A stretch of 64,000 bases of DNA from Rufibacter sp. XAAS-G3-1 (GCF_013623775.1 NZ_JABFAM010000004.1:1-64000); one strand, 5' to 3'; counted from the stretch's first letter, positions 6,895 to 17,532 are shown. Numbers and translations: made by a program. Notes: generated from the sequence alone by a model not told the origin.

Positions 6895-9846
6895 ATGCGC
6901 CATCGGCTTTTACTCCCGCTATTGCTCCTGTTTCCGTTTTTCGCTCCTGCCCAGCAACCGTACTGGCAGCAGGAGGTGAACTATAAAATTGACGTGACGC
7001 TGGATGATGTGCACCACACGCTTTCGGCCACGGAGCAGATTGAGTATGTGAATAATTCGCCGGCAACGCTGACCTTTCTGTACTTCCACCTGTGGCCCAA
7101 TGCCTACCAAGACCGTAGCACGGCCTTCGCGAGGCAGCAACTGGTGCACAATGAAGACCGGTTCCACTTCGCCCCGAAGGAGGCGCGGGGTTCCATTTCG
7201 GGCCTGGATTTCAAAATAAACGGCCAAAACGTGACATGGGAGCTTGATGCGCAGAACCCAGACATTGCCAAACTGACGCTGAACCAACCGTTGGCTCCGG
7301 GCGGGCGCATCACCATCAGCACGCCGTTCCAGGTGAAGTTGCCCGATTCTTTCTCCCGGTTGGGGCACGTGGGCCAATCGTACCAGATTTCGCAGTGGTA
7401 CCCCAAACCGGCGGTGTTCGACCACAAAGGCTGGCACCCCATGCCCTACCTGGATCAAGGCGAATTTTACTCGGAGTTCGGGTCTTTTGATGTGCGGATT
7501 ACGTTGCCTGCCAACTACACCATTGGTGCTACCGGCGAATTGCAGAACCCCGAAGAACAAGCCCGTTTGGAGAGCCTGGCGCAGGCCACTGCGGCTAAAA
7601 AGGAATTTGATGCGGAGGATTTGGCCTTTCCGGCCTCGGCGGAAGCCACCAAGACCCTGCACTACCGGCAAGACCGCATCCATGACTTCGCGTGGTTCGC
7701 TGACAAACGGTTTAATGTCCTGAAAAGCCAGGTTACGTTGCCGCATTCCAAACGCACCGTTACCACGTGGCTCCTGTTCACCAACCGCGAAGCCCAGAAA
7801 TGGGTGAAAAGCGTGCCCGATATCAATGATGCCGTGTATGCTTATTCGCTGTGGCTGGGCGATTACCCGTACGCCCAAGCTACGGCGGTAGATGCGGCGT
7901 TAAGCGCTGGGGCAGGCATGGAGTACCCCATGGTAACGGTCACCGAGCCGGAGGCCATCATCCACGAGGTGGGCCACAACTGGTTTTACGGCATTTTGGG
8001 CAGCAATGAGCGGGAGCACCCCTGGCTGGACGAGGGCATCAACTCGTACTATGAATTCAGAACCAAAGCCCGGCGCACCCGGTATGCGGGTATGGTGTCC
8101 AGCGAGGTGAACCAGAATGCCTTCGGGAAGTTCTTGGGGGTTGATGATTTGCCCCCAGCCGCCATTGACAATCCGGCCTATTTATCGGCGGCCAGCCGGG
8201 GCTTGGATCAACCGGTGACGGCCCCCGCCGCCCGGTTCAGAACCCTCAATTACGGCACTATCGTTTATCTGAAAACAACTCAGTTGTTCCAGTATTTAGA
8301 GAAGTACCTGGGCACCGCCCGCTTTGACAGCGCCATGCACACGTATTACCGGCAGTGGCAGTTCAGGCACCCCTACCCCGAGGATTTGCAAACCACGCTG
8401 GAGAAATCTACGGGAGAGTCGCTGGGTTGGTTTTTCCAGGAACTGCTGCCTTCCACCACCCTCCCAGATGCGCACTTAGCCAACGTAATTACCTCCGGCG
8501 GAACTACTCAAGTTGTAGTGCGGCAACAAGGGAAACTGGCCTTGCCGGTACAGGTTGCCGCTTTAGACCCTGAAGGAAAAGTGGTGGAATCGCACTGGAC
8601 TAAACCCGGCGAACGGGAGCAAACCGTCACGTTTCAGGCGCAGGGTATTGACCGGGTGGTGGTAGACCCCGAGTACCTTTTCCCGGAATTGGATCGTGGC
8701 GACAACCAGTTCCGTTTACGGCGTGTTTTCCCGAAAAGTGAGCCAATCCACCTCCAACCGTTCTTGGGCGTAGACCGCATAGACCAGAAACAGCTCTTCG
8801 TGGCACCTTCCCTCGGGTTTAACACCTATGACGGGTTTCAATTGGGAGCCGCATTCTACAACTCGTTCCTCACGGAGCACAAACTCAATTATGTGGTCAC
8901 GCCCATGTACGGCTTTAAGAGCAGCCGTCTCACCGGACTGGCCGATGTGCGTTTCCGGCTTCCGGCGCAGGGTTTTCTGCGGAAGGTGGAGTTGGGGGTA
9001 CAGGGCCAGCGGTTTGCCAATTTCCATACCGTCACGCCCAGCCTTACTTTCCAGAACCGGCTCACTAACCCCAACACCTTTAGGCAGCAATTGACGTTGG
9101 CCTGGCATTTTGTGCAGGATGATTTCCTCCCGGATTTCCAGGCACCCCGACTGGCTTATCTGTTAACCACCAAAAACGCGGTGAGCGGCACCCGCTTTGA
9201 CTTTGATGTAACCCATTTCAGGTACAAAGTAGCCGGTTTGGTTGGCGGTGTTGAACCCAGCGGAGGAACCCTTAGGAGCGGGTTGCAAGCGGGAAGTTTC
9301 TCCCCCACCCGCTTTAGAGTGCGCCTGGAGAATTGGCACAAGTACCGGCCCGGCAAAGAAATAAAACTCCGCGGCTTTGTGGGATTGATGGCGGGAAACC
9401 AGACGGGAGAGTTCGTGCTGGGCTTGGCGGGTAGCCCCGATTACCTGAAGCAGACACCCTTTTTCAACCGAACTGACATGTACACCTCGGCCGAAGGCCT
9501 GACCTCCACCAGGCAGACTGACCGCCAGGACGGCGGGTTCAGGAGCGGGGTGCCCGTGGTGAGCCGGGAATGGATGGCGACCCTCAACCTCACCGCCGAT
9601 TTACCCGTGACGCCTTTGGCCGTGTACCTTGATTTGGGCAGGGTGCAGGAACAGGACAAAATCTTCTACGGCACAGGCTTGCAATGGAGTTTCTTCAACA
9701 ACGCCGTGCAGATTTACTTTCCGGTGGCTGGGGACAACTATGAAAGCACCTTCCCCAAGAGCTTCAAAGACTTTAGAAACAACATCAGGTACTCCCTGAG
9801 CCTGCAAAAGCTGAACCCCTTCAGATTGTTGGATGAGTTGCAGTAG
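6895..9846 (+). CDS. M1 family metallopeptidase with large C-terminal extension
   Basis: A 983-residue exported protein; signal peptide to about residue 20 (LLLLFPFFAPAQ). The N-terminal half is an M1 aminopeptidase: exopeptidase motif GAGMEYP, zinc site HEVGH at 357-361 and third ligand Glu380 in WLDEG, exactly 18 residues on. A helical region follows to ~560. From about 600 to the end the protein changes to alternating-strand, aromatic-rich sequence (repeated GLQ, Y-F-strand patterns) that looks like outer-membrane beta-barrel or a long beta domain, ending ...LNPFRLLDELQ. M1 enzymes remove N-terminal residues from peptides, so a surface or periplasmic peptide-scavenging role fits. The C-terminal barrel idea is inference from strand pattern only. 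Confidence 0.85.
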   Translation: MRHRLLLPLLLLFPFFAPAQQPYWQQEVNYKIDVTLDDVHHTLSATEQIEYVNNSPATLTFLYFHLWPNAYQDRSTAFARQQLVHNEDRFHFAPKEARGSISGLDFKINGQNVTWELDAQNPDIAKLTLNQPLAPGGRITISTPFQVKLPDSFSRLGHVGQSYQISQWYPKPAVFDHKGWHPMPYLDQGEFYSEFGSFDVRITLPANYTIGATGELQNPEEQARLESLAQATAAKKEFDAEDLAFPASAEATKTLHYRQDRIHDFAWFADKRFNVLKSQVTLPHSKRTVTTWLLFTNREAQKWVKSVPDINDAVYAYSLWLGDYPYAQATAVDAALSAGAGMEYPMVTVTEPEAIIHEVGHNWFYGILGSNEREHPWLDEGINSYYEFRTKARRTRYAGMVSSEVNQNAFGKFLGVDDLPPAAIDNPAYLSAASRGLDQPVTAPAARFRTLNYGTIVYLKTTQLFQYLEKYLGTARFDSAMHTYYRQWQFRHPYPEDLQTTLEKSTGESLGWFFQELLPSTTLPDAHLANVITSGGTTQVVVRQQGKLALPVQVAALDPEGKVVESHWTKPGEREQTVTFQAQGIDRVVVDPEYLFPELDRGDNQFRLRRVFPKSEPIHLQPFLGVDRIDQKQLFVAPSLGFNTYDGFQLGAAFYNSFLTEHKLNYVVTPMYGFKSSRLTGLADVRFRLPAQGFLRKVELGVQGQRFANFHTVTPSLTFQNRLTNPNTFRQQLTLAWHFVQDDFLPDFQAPRLAYLLTTKNAVSGTRFDFDVTHFRYKVAGLVGGVEPSGGTLRSGLQAGSFSPTRFRVRLENWHKYRPGKEIKLRGFVGLMAGNQTGEFVLGLAGSPDYLKQTPFFNRTDMYTSAEGLTSTRQTDRQDGGFRSGVPVVSREWMATLNLTADLPVTPLAVYLDLGRVQEQDKIFYGTGLQWSFFNNAVQIYFPVAGDNYESTFPKSFKDFRNNIRYSLSLQKLNPFRLLDELQ

Positions 9847-9986
9847 AATGATTGATGGAGAGATGGTATGATGGAGAGAATGGATTGGAAAGGACAAAAA
9901 ATGCCAATAATGATTTTAGTGGAAAGAATCCCGTTTTTGGCTTATCTTACAGGAAACAAGCTCCAAACACCACCCTACCCTTGCCC

Positions 9987-10592
9987 ATGCGCTCTGTTAT
10001 ACAAATGAATTGGCAGTTACCGTTGCTGCTCCTAGCCTTCTTCTGCCTGGGTTGCAAACCTAATTACCTTGAATTACCGGCCATTTCTGAGACCAAGCAC
10101 TGGCAGGCCGTCATTGAAACCCCCTCTGGGTCTACGCTGCCGCAGGTGTACAATGCGCAGGAGAAGAAGTTTGTGCCAGAACTGGAGGCCGGACAGCCCC
10201 GCAAGCTGGAGTTTTTGCCTTATCCGGGGAACGAAGGTTTTGTTCCTTCTACGTTGGTAGATTCAGTGACCGGAAGGCCCGCGGCTCCTTTGCCGGTGTT
10301 GGTGCTCTGTAACCAGAAAGAACCGGGAACGGTGTTGGAGATTGTGCCGGTGGGCGTGCTCATTCTGGAAACCGGAGGTGAACTGCGGCATATTGTCATC
10401 AGCGTACCGGCCAAACCAAGCGAGCAAACCATCTCCCCCAACTCCTACAGCGACTTTTCGGCCCGTTACCCCGCCGTGAAAAGTATTCTGGAGCAGTGGT
10501 ACCTCAACGTGAATGCCCGTCAGCCTACCCGTTTGTCGGCCTGGAAAGATGAGGCCTTCGCTGACCAGCTCATTCAGAAGTGGGTAAAGTAG
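9987..10592 (+). CDS. Inorganic-pyrophosphatase-like lipoprotein with degenerate active site
   Basis: A 201-residue protein with an export signal and cysteine at 23 (CLGC). The body aligns by eye with family I inorganic pyrophosphatase: VIETPSG (42-48), EFLPYPGNEGFVPST (75-89), LPVLVL (102-107), PGTVLEIVPVGVL (113-125) and HIVISVP (135-141). However the residues that bind magnesium and pyrophosphate are replaced: the NYG tyrosine is Glu83, the DGDxLD motif reads RPAAPLP, and the D-x-K motif before the IAVP strand reads RHI. Catalysis by the normal mechanism therefore looks impossible. The frame is open from 9852, but the lipoprotein signal argues for 9987 (or 10005). Probably a surface or periplasmic protein that keeps only the OB-like fold; role unknown. 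Confidence 0.75.
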   Translation: MRSVIQMNWQLPLLLLAFFCLGCKPNYLELPAISETKHWQAVIETPSGSTLPQVYNAQEKKFVPELEAGQPRKLEFLPYPGNEGFVPSTLVDSVTGRPAAPLPVLVLCNQKEPGTVLEIVPVGVLILETGGELRHIVISVPAKPSEQTISPNSYSDFSARYPAVKSILEQWYLNVNARQPTRLSAWKDEAFADQLIQKWVK

Positions 10593-10598
10593 CCGGAC

Positions 10599-10634
10599 GT
10601 TTCTGGGCTGTTTTCTCAAAATCGCCCCCTAAAC
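10599..10634. repeat. PAL palindrome 9
   Basis: GTTTCTGGGCTGTTTTC / CAAAATCGCCCCCTAAAC, 6 nt after the stop of the pyrophosphatase-like gene. Confidence 0.6.
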
Positions 10635-10729
10635 GCCCGCCACTTCTGCGCCGGTTCAGAAACTCTTTTTCCTAAAGTCGCCACAATCCCTAACTTCGCT
10701 CTTCTTAGCACAGAACTAATAACAGACGC

Positions 10730-12388
<1,659 letters not shown>

Positions 12389-12415
12389 GTTAATATTGAG
12401 ATGTATCATGAAACC

Positions 12416-12451
12416 GTTTTAAGGTTGTTTTGTGGAAAACGGCTTTGAAAC
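12416..12451. repeat. PAL palindrome 10
   Basis: GTTTTAAGGTTGTTTTG / GAAAACGGCTTTGAAAC, 27 nt after pgi. It overlaps a spurious open frame starting at 12432. Confidence 0.65.
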
Positions 12452-12489
12452 GGGTTCTTTTTTGAAGACTGTTTCACTTAACCTTCCTC

Positions 12490-13005
12490 ATGCCACCCAT
12501 CCAATTCACCACCCACATCGGCAAGCTGGAATACCTCATGGGCACGCATTACCTGGAGATTCCCGCGGAGGTGGTGCAACAGTTGGGCGGCAAGTTCAAC
12601 GTTCGGCTGGTCTGCACCGTCAACAATGCGGTCACCTACCAGTGCGGCATTATGGCACTGGGCCAGGGCCGGGGCTACATCACCATCACCAAACAGCGCC
12701 TAAAGCAGTTGGGCCTGAAAGAAGGAAGCTCCGTTTCTGTGAGCCTGGAGAAAGACGACAGCCAATACGGTACCGCCGTCCCGGAGGAATTAACAGAACT
12801 ATTCCTACAGGACGAGGCCGGCAAAGCCCGTTTTGACCAACTCAAACCCGGCATGCAGCGCTACATCATCCAGCACGTGGGCGCGGTAAAAAGCTCCCAA
12901 CTCCGCATTGACCGTTCCATCACTTTGATTGAAAACCTGAAACGCCTCAAACCCGGCCAGGAAACGTTTCGGGAGATTCTGGGTCTGGAGAAGCGGGAGG
13001 CGTAA
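12490..13005 (+). CDS. YdeI/OmpD-associated family protein with DUF1905 domain
   Basis: A 171-residue protein. Residues ~5-95 match the DUF1905 pattern (YLEIPAEVVQQLGG, then VRLVCTVNNAVTYQCGIM and a GYITITKQ strand), and ~100-165 the YdeI-type helical domain (PEELTELF, PGMQRYIIQHV, RIDRSITLIENLKR). In other bacteria YdeI-like proteins are linked to bacteriocin tolerance and stress, but the biochemical role is not known. No signal peptide, so probably cytosolic. Single gene flanked by PAL elements on both sides. Confidence 0.78.
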   Translation: MPPIQFTTHIGKLEYLMGTHYLEIPAEVVQQLGGKFNVRLVCTVNNAVTYQCGIMALGQGRGYITITKQRLKQLGLKEGSSVSVSLEKDDSQYGTAVPEELTELFLQDEAGKARFDQLKPGMQRYIIQHVGAVKSSQLRIDRSITLIENLKRLKPGQETFREILGLEKREA

Positions 13006-13041
13006 CGGGAAGTCCTGAGTCTTGCGAGGCTTAAAAGTAGA

Positions 13042-13086
13042 GGGGTGTTTATGGCCTGTTTTCCTGAAAACGGCCATAAACACCCC
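13042..13086. repeat. PAL palindrome 11 (strong)
   Basis: Outer arms GGGGTGTTTATGGCC and its exact complement, inner GTTTTC/GAAAAC; about 22 paired positions. Arm sequence departs from the consensus on both sides in a matched way. Confidence 0.85.
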
Positions 13087-13128
13087 AGCCTTCAAAGGGG
13101 ACATTGGCAGTTCCTGCCTTCGATATCC

Positions 13129-13164
13129 GTTTTTGCATCAATTTTCAGAAAACGCCTCTAAAAC
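13129..13164. repeat. PAL palindrome 12 (weak)
   Basis: GTTTTTGCATCAATTTTC / GAAAACGCCTCTAAAAC; central core kept, flanks decayed. It lies about 40 nt before the promoter box of the HAD gene. Confidence 0.5.
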
Positions 13165-13203
13165 GTTTCTCCACTTCTTTCCTCCTAAAAGCCACCCGGC
13201 CCG

Positions 13204-13211
13204 TACCTTTA
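13204..13211 (+). promoter_or_regulatory. -7 box candidate for the HAD phosphatase gene
   Basis: TACCTTTA, one mismatch to TAnnTTTG, 31 nt before the ATG at 13243. Confidence 0.45.
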
Positions 13212-13242
13212 CCGGAATAAACCTTCGCTTTTAACTTACCCC

Positions 13243-14070
13243 ATGACCATTCGCGCCATTTGCTCTGATGTTGACGGAACGCTGCTCAACAGTGACCGGG
13301 AGCTTTCCCAAAGAACCATTGACACCGTTCAGCGCCTGGACAAGAACCTGCCGGTTATTCTGGCCTCGGCCCGGATGCCTAGCGCCGTGCGCCATTTGCA
13401 GGAGCAACTAGGCATTCTGCACCACCCCATGATTTGCTTCAACGGCGGGTACGTGTTGCTGTATGATGATGCAACCCAGGAACCCCAGGTGCTGGACACC
13501 GTGCAGATTCCAGCATCGGTATGTATGGAAATTGCTCAGTTGGCCCAAGGCACCAGCATCAACGTGAGTTTATACCAGAACGATGTCTGGCACGCGCCGC
13601 AGGATGACCAGTGGACACAGCGGGAAATCCGTCATACCAAAGTGAACCCCACCATCTCTGCTATTCACGAAGTATTGCAGGAGTGGCAAGCTGCTTCTAC
13701 GGGAGCGCACAAAGTGATGTGCATGGGCGCAGCGGAAGAGATTCAGAGGCTGTGGGAAGCCTTGAGCCCCAGGTTTGGGGGGCAGCTGCACATTTACCGG
13801 TCTAATGACCGCTATCTGGAAATCGCCCCCAAAACCATTTCCAAGGCTACCGCTTTGGAGCTGCTTTTGAAAAAACACTATGCTTTCGGGATGGAATCGG
13901 TGATGGCCTTCGGTGACAATTACAATGATGTAGACCTGCTGAAAGCGGTAGGATTGGGCATTGCCGTGGGCAACGGTCGGGATGAAGCCAAGGCCGCGGC
14001 CCAGGAGGTAACCGCCCCCAGCATTGAAGACGGCGTAGCCATTGCCATTGAAAAGCACTGCCTGTCTTAG
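13243..14070 (+). CDS. Cof-type HAD-IIB family phosphatase
   Basis: A 275-residue haloacid-dehalogenase-superfamily hydrolase. Motif I is DVDGTLLNS with nucleophile Asp9 and acid/base Asp11; ASARM is motif II; a lysine before ATALELLLKKH is motif III; and AFGDNYNDVDLLKAVG is motif IV with the magnesium-binding aspartates. The insertion between motifs II and III is the long alpha/beta cap of the Cof (IIB) group. Members dephosphorylate sugar phosphates, FMN/pyridoxal phosphate or ThDP intermediates; the substrate here is open. Cytosolic. The next gene begins 80 nt downstream. Confidence 0.88.
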   Translation: MTIRAICSDVDGTLLNSDRELSQRTIDTVQRLDKNLPVILASARMPSAVRHLQEQLGILHHPMICFNGGYVLLYDDATQEPQVLDTVQIPASVCMEIAQLAQGTSINVSLYQNDVWHAPQDDQWTQREIRHTKVNPTISAIHEVLQEWQAASTGAHKVMCMGAAEEIQRLWEALSPRFGGQLHIYRSNDRYLEIAPKTISKATALELLLKKHYAFGMESVMAFGDNYNDVDLLKAVGLGIAVGNGRDEAKAAAQEVTAPSIEDGVAIAIEKHCLS

Positions 14071-14132
14071 TCCATTGCTTTCCTGAAGGATAGCGGAGGT
14101 TACTTGTCGGCGGCCGTTTGCGTAAATAGCCC

Positions 14133-14140
14133 TACATTTC
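14133..14140 (+). promoter_or_regulatory. -7 box candidate for the pirin gene
   Basis: TACATTTC, one mismatch to TAnnTTTG, 10 nt before the ATG at 14150; the transcript would have a very short leader. Confidence 0.35.
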
Positions 14141-14149
14141 TGTACCCAC

Positions 14150-15004
14150 ATGAGAAGCATCAAGAAAATCCATAAAGCCGAGTACTCGCCCATCGCAGAT
14201 CTGGTCACGTATTCGCCGCTGCCTTCGCGCAGTCTGCAACAGGTAGACCCGTTCCTGTTCCTGAACCACCACGGGCACCAGGTCTACCAACCCAATAACC
14301 GCGGACTGCCGTTCGGGCCGCACCCGCACCGGGGCATGGAAACCGTGACGTTTATCCTGGAAGGCGATATCATGCACAAAGACTCCGGCGGCCATGAAAG
14401 CGTGATCACGGCGGGCGGCGTGCAGTGGATGACGGCGGGCCGAGGCTTAATTCACGCTGAGGTTTCCTCTTCGGAGTTCAAGAGAACCGGCGGCCCGCTG
14501 GAGATTCTGCAGTTGTGGGTGAACCTGCCCGCCAAACACAAAATGACTGAGCCGCGCTACGAAGGCCTGCAAAAGGAAAGCATTCCCACGTTCACCTTGG
14601 ACGAAGGCAACGTAACGGTAAATCTGGTTTCCGGCACCTGGGATAGCCACCAAGGTGCGTTTGAAACCTTAACGGACATTGTGCTCAGCACCGTGTATTT
14701 TCAGCCGGGCGGAAAACTGGACGTGCCCGTACCCGCCGAGCGGAACATCTTCTTCTACCTCATCAAAGGAACCTTGACCGTGAATGGACAGCAAGTGCCG
14801 TTCCGGAATCTGGTGGAGTTCAACAATGATGCGCCGGAGTTAACCGTAGCGGCTTCTGAGGACAGTATCCTGTTGTTCGGGCATGCCGTGCCGTTCCAGG
14901 AGCCGGTGGTGGCGCAAGGCCCCTTCGTGATGAACACCCAAGCCGAGATTCACCAAGCCTACGCCGATTACCAGCAAGGCAAATTCGGTTCCTGGAACCA
15001 CTGA
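14150..15004 (+). CDS. Pirin family protein
   Basis: A 284-residue bicupin. The N-terminal cupin carries the metal ligands in FGPHPHRGMETVTFILEG (two His, then Glu region) and the GVQWMTAGRGLIHAE segment with the third His; the C-terminal cupin (VYFQPGGKLDVPV, ~185-270) lacks a clear metal set, as is usual in pirins. Bacterial pirins such as YhhW act as quercetin 2,3-dioxygenases in vitro or modulate metabolic enzymes; the native role is rarely known. Cytosolic. A PAL with a T-run forms the terminator after it. Confidence 0.9.
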   Translation: MRSIKKIHKAEYSPIADLVTYSPLPSRSLQQVDPFLFLNHHGHQVYQPNNRGLPFGPHPHRGMETVTFILEGDIMHKDSGGHESVITAGGVQWMTAGRGLIHAEVSSSEFKRTGGPLEILQLWVNLPAKHKMTEPRYEGLQKESIPTFTLDEGNVTVNLVSGTWDSHQGAFETLTDIVLSTVYFQPGGKLDVPVPAERNIFFYLIKGTLTVNGQQVPFRNLVEFNNDAPELTVAASEDSILLFGHAVPFQEPVVAQGPFVMNTQAEIHQAYADYQQGKFGSWNH

Positions 15005-15021
15005 TCTGACATTCTTTCTCC

Positions 15022-15073
15022 AATCCCGTTTTAGGGCTGTTTTCAGAAATCCAGCCCTAAAACGGGATTTTTG
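15022..15073. terminator. PAL palindrome 13 serving as bidirectional terminator
   Basis: Perfect 18-bp arms (AATCCCGTTTTAGGGCTG and complement) with the PAL core in the loop, followed by TTTTTG. It lies between the convergent pirin and bestrophin genes and is the clearest case of a PAL doing terminator work. Confidence 0.85.
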
Positions 15074-15095
15074 TTTGCACCTTTCGCTCAGGAAA

Positions 15096-16016
15096 TCAAT
15101 CCAGAATAAACTTCTTTTTAGGCTTCAGGGCTTTTGGCACGTCCTGACCGGCCATCTCCAGCAGAGAGGCCTCAATGGTTTGGCTGATGGCGTTCAGGGC
15201 CAGGTCGTTCGGCTCAGTACCGAAAGGTTCCTCAATCTCGGTCACGATGGATTCCAGGGCCATAAAGGTGTAACCTACAAACACCACCATGAGCGGGGTC
15301 ATCCAGCCAATGCTGTCTACCAAGCCAAACGGCAACAGAAAGCAGTACAGGTACACGGTGCGGTGCAGCAGCACATTGTACGTGTAGGGAATAGGCGTGC
15401 TGGCAATGCGCTCACAGCCGCCCACAATGCCAGAGAGTTGGTTCAGGTTGTGGTCAATGGCCGCTTGCGTGATGGAATCTATGCGGCCCGCTTCCTTTCC
15501 GGCTTGCACCCACATCCCCATCTCTTTGAGCAGCAGTATCGGTTTAAACCGGGCTTTCGCCAGTTTCTGCACTAACTCCTGGGGCAACAGGCGTTGGAAA
15601 TCTCCGGACGGGTCAGTTTTGCGGAGCTGGTGTTTGAGGGCGTAGGTGAAGGCAATGAGCAGGCGCACGAAGGAAAGGACTTCGGGTGCATTGGCGGGCA
15701 GACCCGTCATGGTGAGCGCCTGGCGGGTGAGCGAGCGGGTATCAATCAGGAGCGCGCCCCAGAGTTTTCGGCCTTCCCAGAAACGCTCGTAGCTGGCGTT
15801 GTTCCGGAAGCCCAGGAAGATGGCCAAAGCCACCCCCAGCAAAGTGAATGCCGCCGGGTTCAACGGGATTTTGTATTCAAACAGGCGGCCCTGCACAAAC
15901 ACCACTCCCACCGATACCAGCAGTAACACTCCCAACCTGGGTAGAATGGCCGGTAAAACGGAGCCCTTCCACACGAAGAGCATCTTAAACCAATTTTCTC
16001 TCTGTCTTACAATCAT
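15096..16016 (-). CDS. Bestrophin family ion channel (UPF0187)
   Basis: A 306-residue membrane protein. The N terminus (MIVRQRENWFKMLFVWKGSV) and two hydrophobic segments at about 22-40 and 52-70 are followed by FLGFRNNASYERFWEGRKLWG, the bestrophin signature region; two more hydrophobic segments lie at ~215-255 (LPFGLVDSIGWMTPLMVVFVGYTFM), and the EEPFGTEPNDLALN motif closes the domain. Bacterial bestrophins form pentameric channels in the inner membrane that pass sodium or chloride. Single gene, convergent with the pirin gene. Confidence 0.88.
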   Translation of the reverse strand: MIVRQRENWFKMLFVWKGSVLPAILPRLGVLLLVSVGVVFVQGRLFEYKIPLNPAAFTLLGVALAIFLGFRNNASYERFWEGRKLWGALLIDTRSLTRQALTMTGLPANAPEVLSFVRLLIAFTYALKHQLRKTDPSGDFQRLLPQELVQKLAKARFKPILLLKEMGMWVQAGKEAGRIDSITQAAIDHNLNQLSGIVGGCERIASTPIPYTYNVLLHRTVYLYCFLLPFGLVDSIGWMTPLMVVFVGYTFMALESIVTEIEEPFGTEPNDLALNAISQTIEASLLEMAGQDVPKALKPKKKFILD

Positions 16017-16321
16017 AATTCAACAGTGCCAGCCACGCGCTAGCTTCTGCGCACGCAAAGGTAGCGCGTGCGGCTACAAATCTACTTCAAGGCAGACTTT
16101 TACCCGCAATATCTCTGAATAACGCCTGTTTTTTTGAAAATAGCAGCTAACCGAAGAAAGGATGAAAGGGAGCTTGGGCTTTAAACAATTAGCAGCAGAA
16201 TACATCAGTTTTTATGGAGAACCTGACCAGTACCTCCGGCCACGGCTAATTTATACGGGACACGTATAGTAGAAAAACGCCGTATGAAAACTAAATTGCC
16301 CCTACTCCTGTTTTCAGCCTT
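16017..16321. other. Intergenic region before the pterin genes
   Basis: Divergent promoter region for the bestrophin and queD-like genes. Only a degenerate PAL half (about 16127-16153, CGCCTGTTTTTTTGAAAATAG) is visible; I see no box with a clear TAnnTTTG match. Confidence 0.5.
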
Positions 16322-16729
16322 ATGAATGTAACCGTCTGCCGAAAAGAAAACTTCAACGCTGCCCACCGCCTCCACAACCCCAATTGGAGCGATGCGCAGA
16401 ACCAGAATGTCTTCGGGCTGTGCAATAACCCCAACTACCATGGCCACAACTACAGCCTGGTTGTGAAGCTCACCGGCCCCATAGACGAGGAGACCGGCTA
16501 TGTCTATGACATGAAAAAGCTGAGTCTTCTGATAAAAGCAGAAATTTTAGATAAATTTGACCACAAAAACCTGAATTTGGACACCGAGGAGTTCCGACAC
16601 CTGAACCCTACCGCCGAGAATATCGCCGTAATTATCTGGCAGCGCTTACGCCCCCACCTCCCAGAGAACCTTGGGTTGTCCCTCACCTTATTTGAAACCG
16701 AAAGAAACTTTGTTGAATACCATGGATAG
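16322..16729 (+). CDS. queD: 6-carboxytetrahydropterin / 6-pyruvoyltetrahydropterin synthase family protein
   Basis: A 135-residue PTPS-fold enzyme. Zinc ligands are His15 (NAAHRLH), His40 and His42 (NYHGHNY); the catalytic cysteine is Cys34 and the catalytic DH pair is in KFDHKNLN; Glu in LFETERN binds the pterin ring. It turns 7,8-dihydroneopterin triphosphate into 6-carboxy- or 6-pyruvoyl-tetrahydropterin, feeding queuosine or another pterin. Its stop codon overlaps the start of folE, whose enzyme makes the substrate, which supports the assignment. QueD versus PTPS cannot be separated here; no queC or queE is in the window. Confidence 0.85.
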   Translation: MNVTVCRKENFNAAHRLHNPNWSDAQNQNVFGLCNNPNYHGHNYSLVVKLTGPIDEETGYVYDMKKLSLLIKAEILDKFDHKNLNLDTEEFRHLNPTAENIAVIIWQRLRPHLPENLGLSLTLFETERNFVEYHG

Positions 16730-17387
16730 AAGGGATTGGAACGAGGAAGATCCCGAAGAAGGGCACGTGGCTGGTTCTTTAGACACGCCCCTGCGCCCCG
16801 ACGCGTTTGACCTCACCGATGAGCAAAAGATAGACGGCATTGCCCTCCACTTCAGGGAGATTATGCAGCTTCTGGGGCTGGATTTGGAAGACGATAGCCT
16901 CAAAGGCACCCCGCGCCGGGTGGCCAAGATGTACGTGAAAGAGATCTTTGACGGCCTTAACCCCAAGAACCGTCCCGTAGCCCGTCTGTTTGAAAACAAA
17001 TACGGCTACCGCCAGATGCTGGTGGAGCGCGACATTACCCTGTACTCTAGCTGCGAACACCACTTTGTGCCTATCATTGGCAAAGCGCACGTGGCCTACA
17101 TTCCCAACGGGCACGTGATTGGGTTGTCTAAGTTGAACCGCATTGTGCAGTACTACGGCCGTAGGCCGCAGGTGCAGGAACGCCTCACCCGCCAGATTGC
17201 CCAGGAACTGCGCGATGTGCTCCAATCTGACAACGTGGCTGTGCTCATTGAAGCCGACCACCTGTGCGTGATGAGCCGCGGCGTGAATGACGTAAGCAGC
17301 AGCACCATCACCTCTGAGTACTCTGGTCTGTTTGAGCAGGACGCCTACCGGCTGGAGTTTTTGCAGGCCATCAGACGTAACAGATAA
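16722..17387 (+). CDS. folE: GTP cyclohydrolase I
   Basis: A 221-residue FolE that converts GTP to 7,8-dihydroneopterin triphosphate, first step to folate and other pterins. Zinc ligands are Cys111 and His114 ([10 protein letters not shown]) and Cys182 ([11 protein letters not shown]); the [23 protein letters not shown] segment is the conserved active-site region and [10 protein letters not shown] lies at 62-71. The open frame continues to 16671, but the ATG at 16722 ([10 protein letters not shown]) overlaps the last 8 nt of the queD-like gene, an arrangement expected for translational coupling. The acidic N-terminal ~30 residues are variable in the family. Confidence 0.94.
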   Translation: MDRRDWNEEDPEEGHVAGSLDTPLRPDAFDLTDEQKIDGIALHFREIMQLLGLDLEDDSLKGTPRRVAKMYVKEIFDGLNPKNRPVARLFENKYGYRQMLVERDITLYSSCEHHFVPIIGKAHVAYIPNGHVIGLSKLNRIVQYYGRRPQVQERLTRQIAQELRDVLQSDNVAVLIEADHLCVMSRGVNDVSSSTITSEYSGLFEQDAYRLEFLQAIRRNR

Positions 17388-17532
17388 AGCCTACGGCCCT
17401 CTCTATAAAGATGAATTTTTCAGGCCAATGCTGTGTTTCCATTCTTGCTACTATTGCCAAAAATAGCCGCCCTACCTGTTTAGGTGAAACACCGGATACG
17501 TGGGTCTGGGCGTAGACCGTAGATAACGCAAC

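Noticed and set aside
6919-7878. 319-residue minus-strand frame opposite the M1 peptidase
   Set aside because: Antisense shadow.
12432-12836. 134-residue plus-strand frame overlapping the YdeI-like gene
   Set aside because: Starts inside a PAL, other frame of a clear gene, His/Gly/Arg-rich translation.
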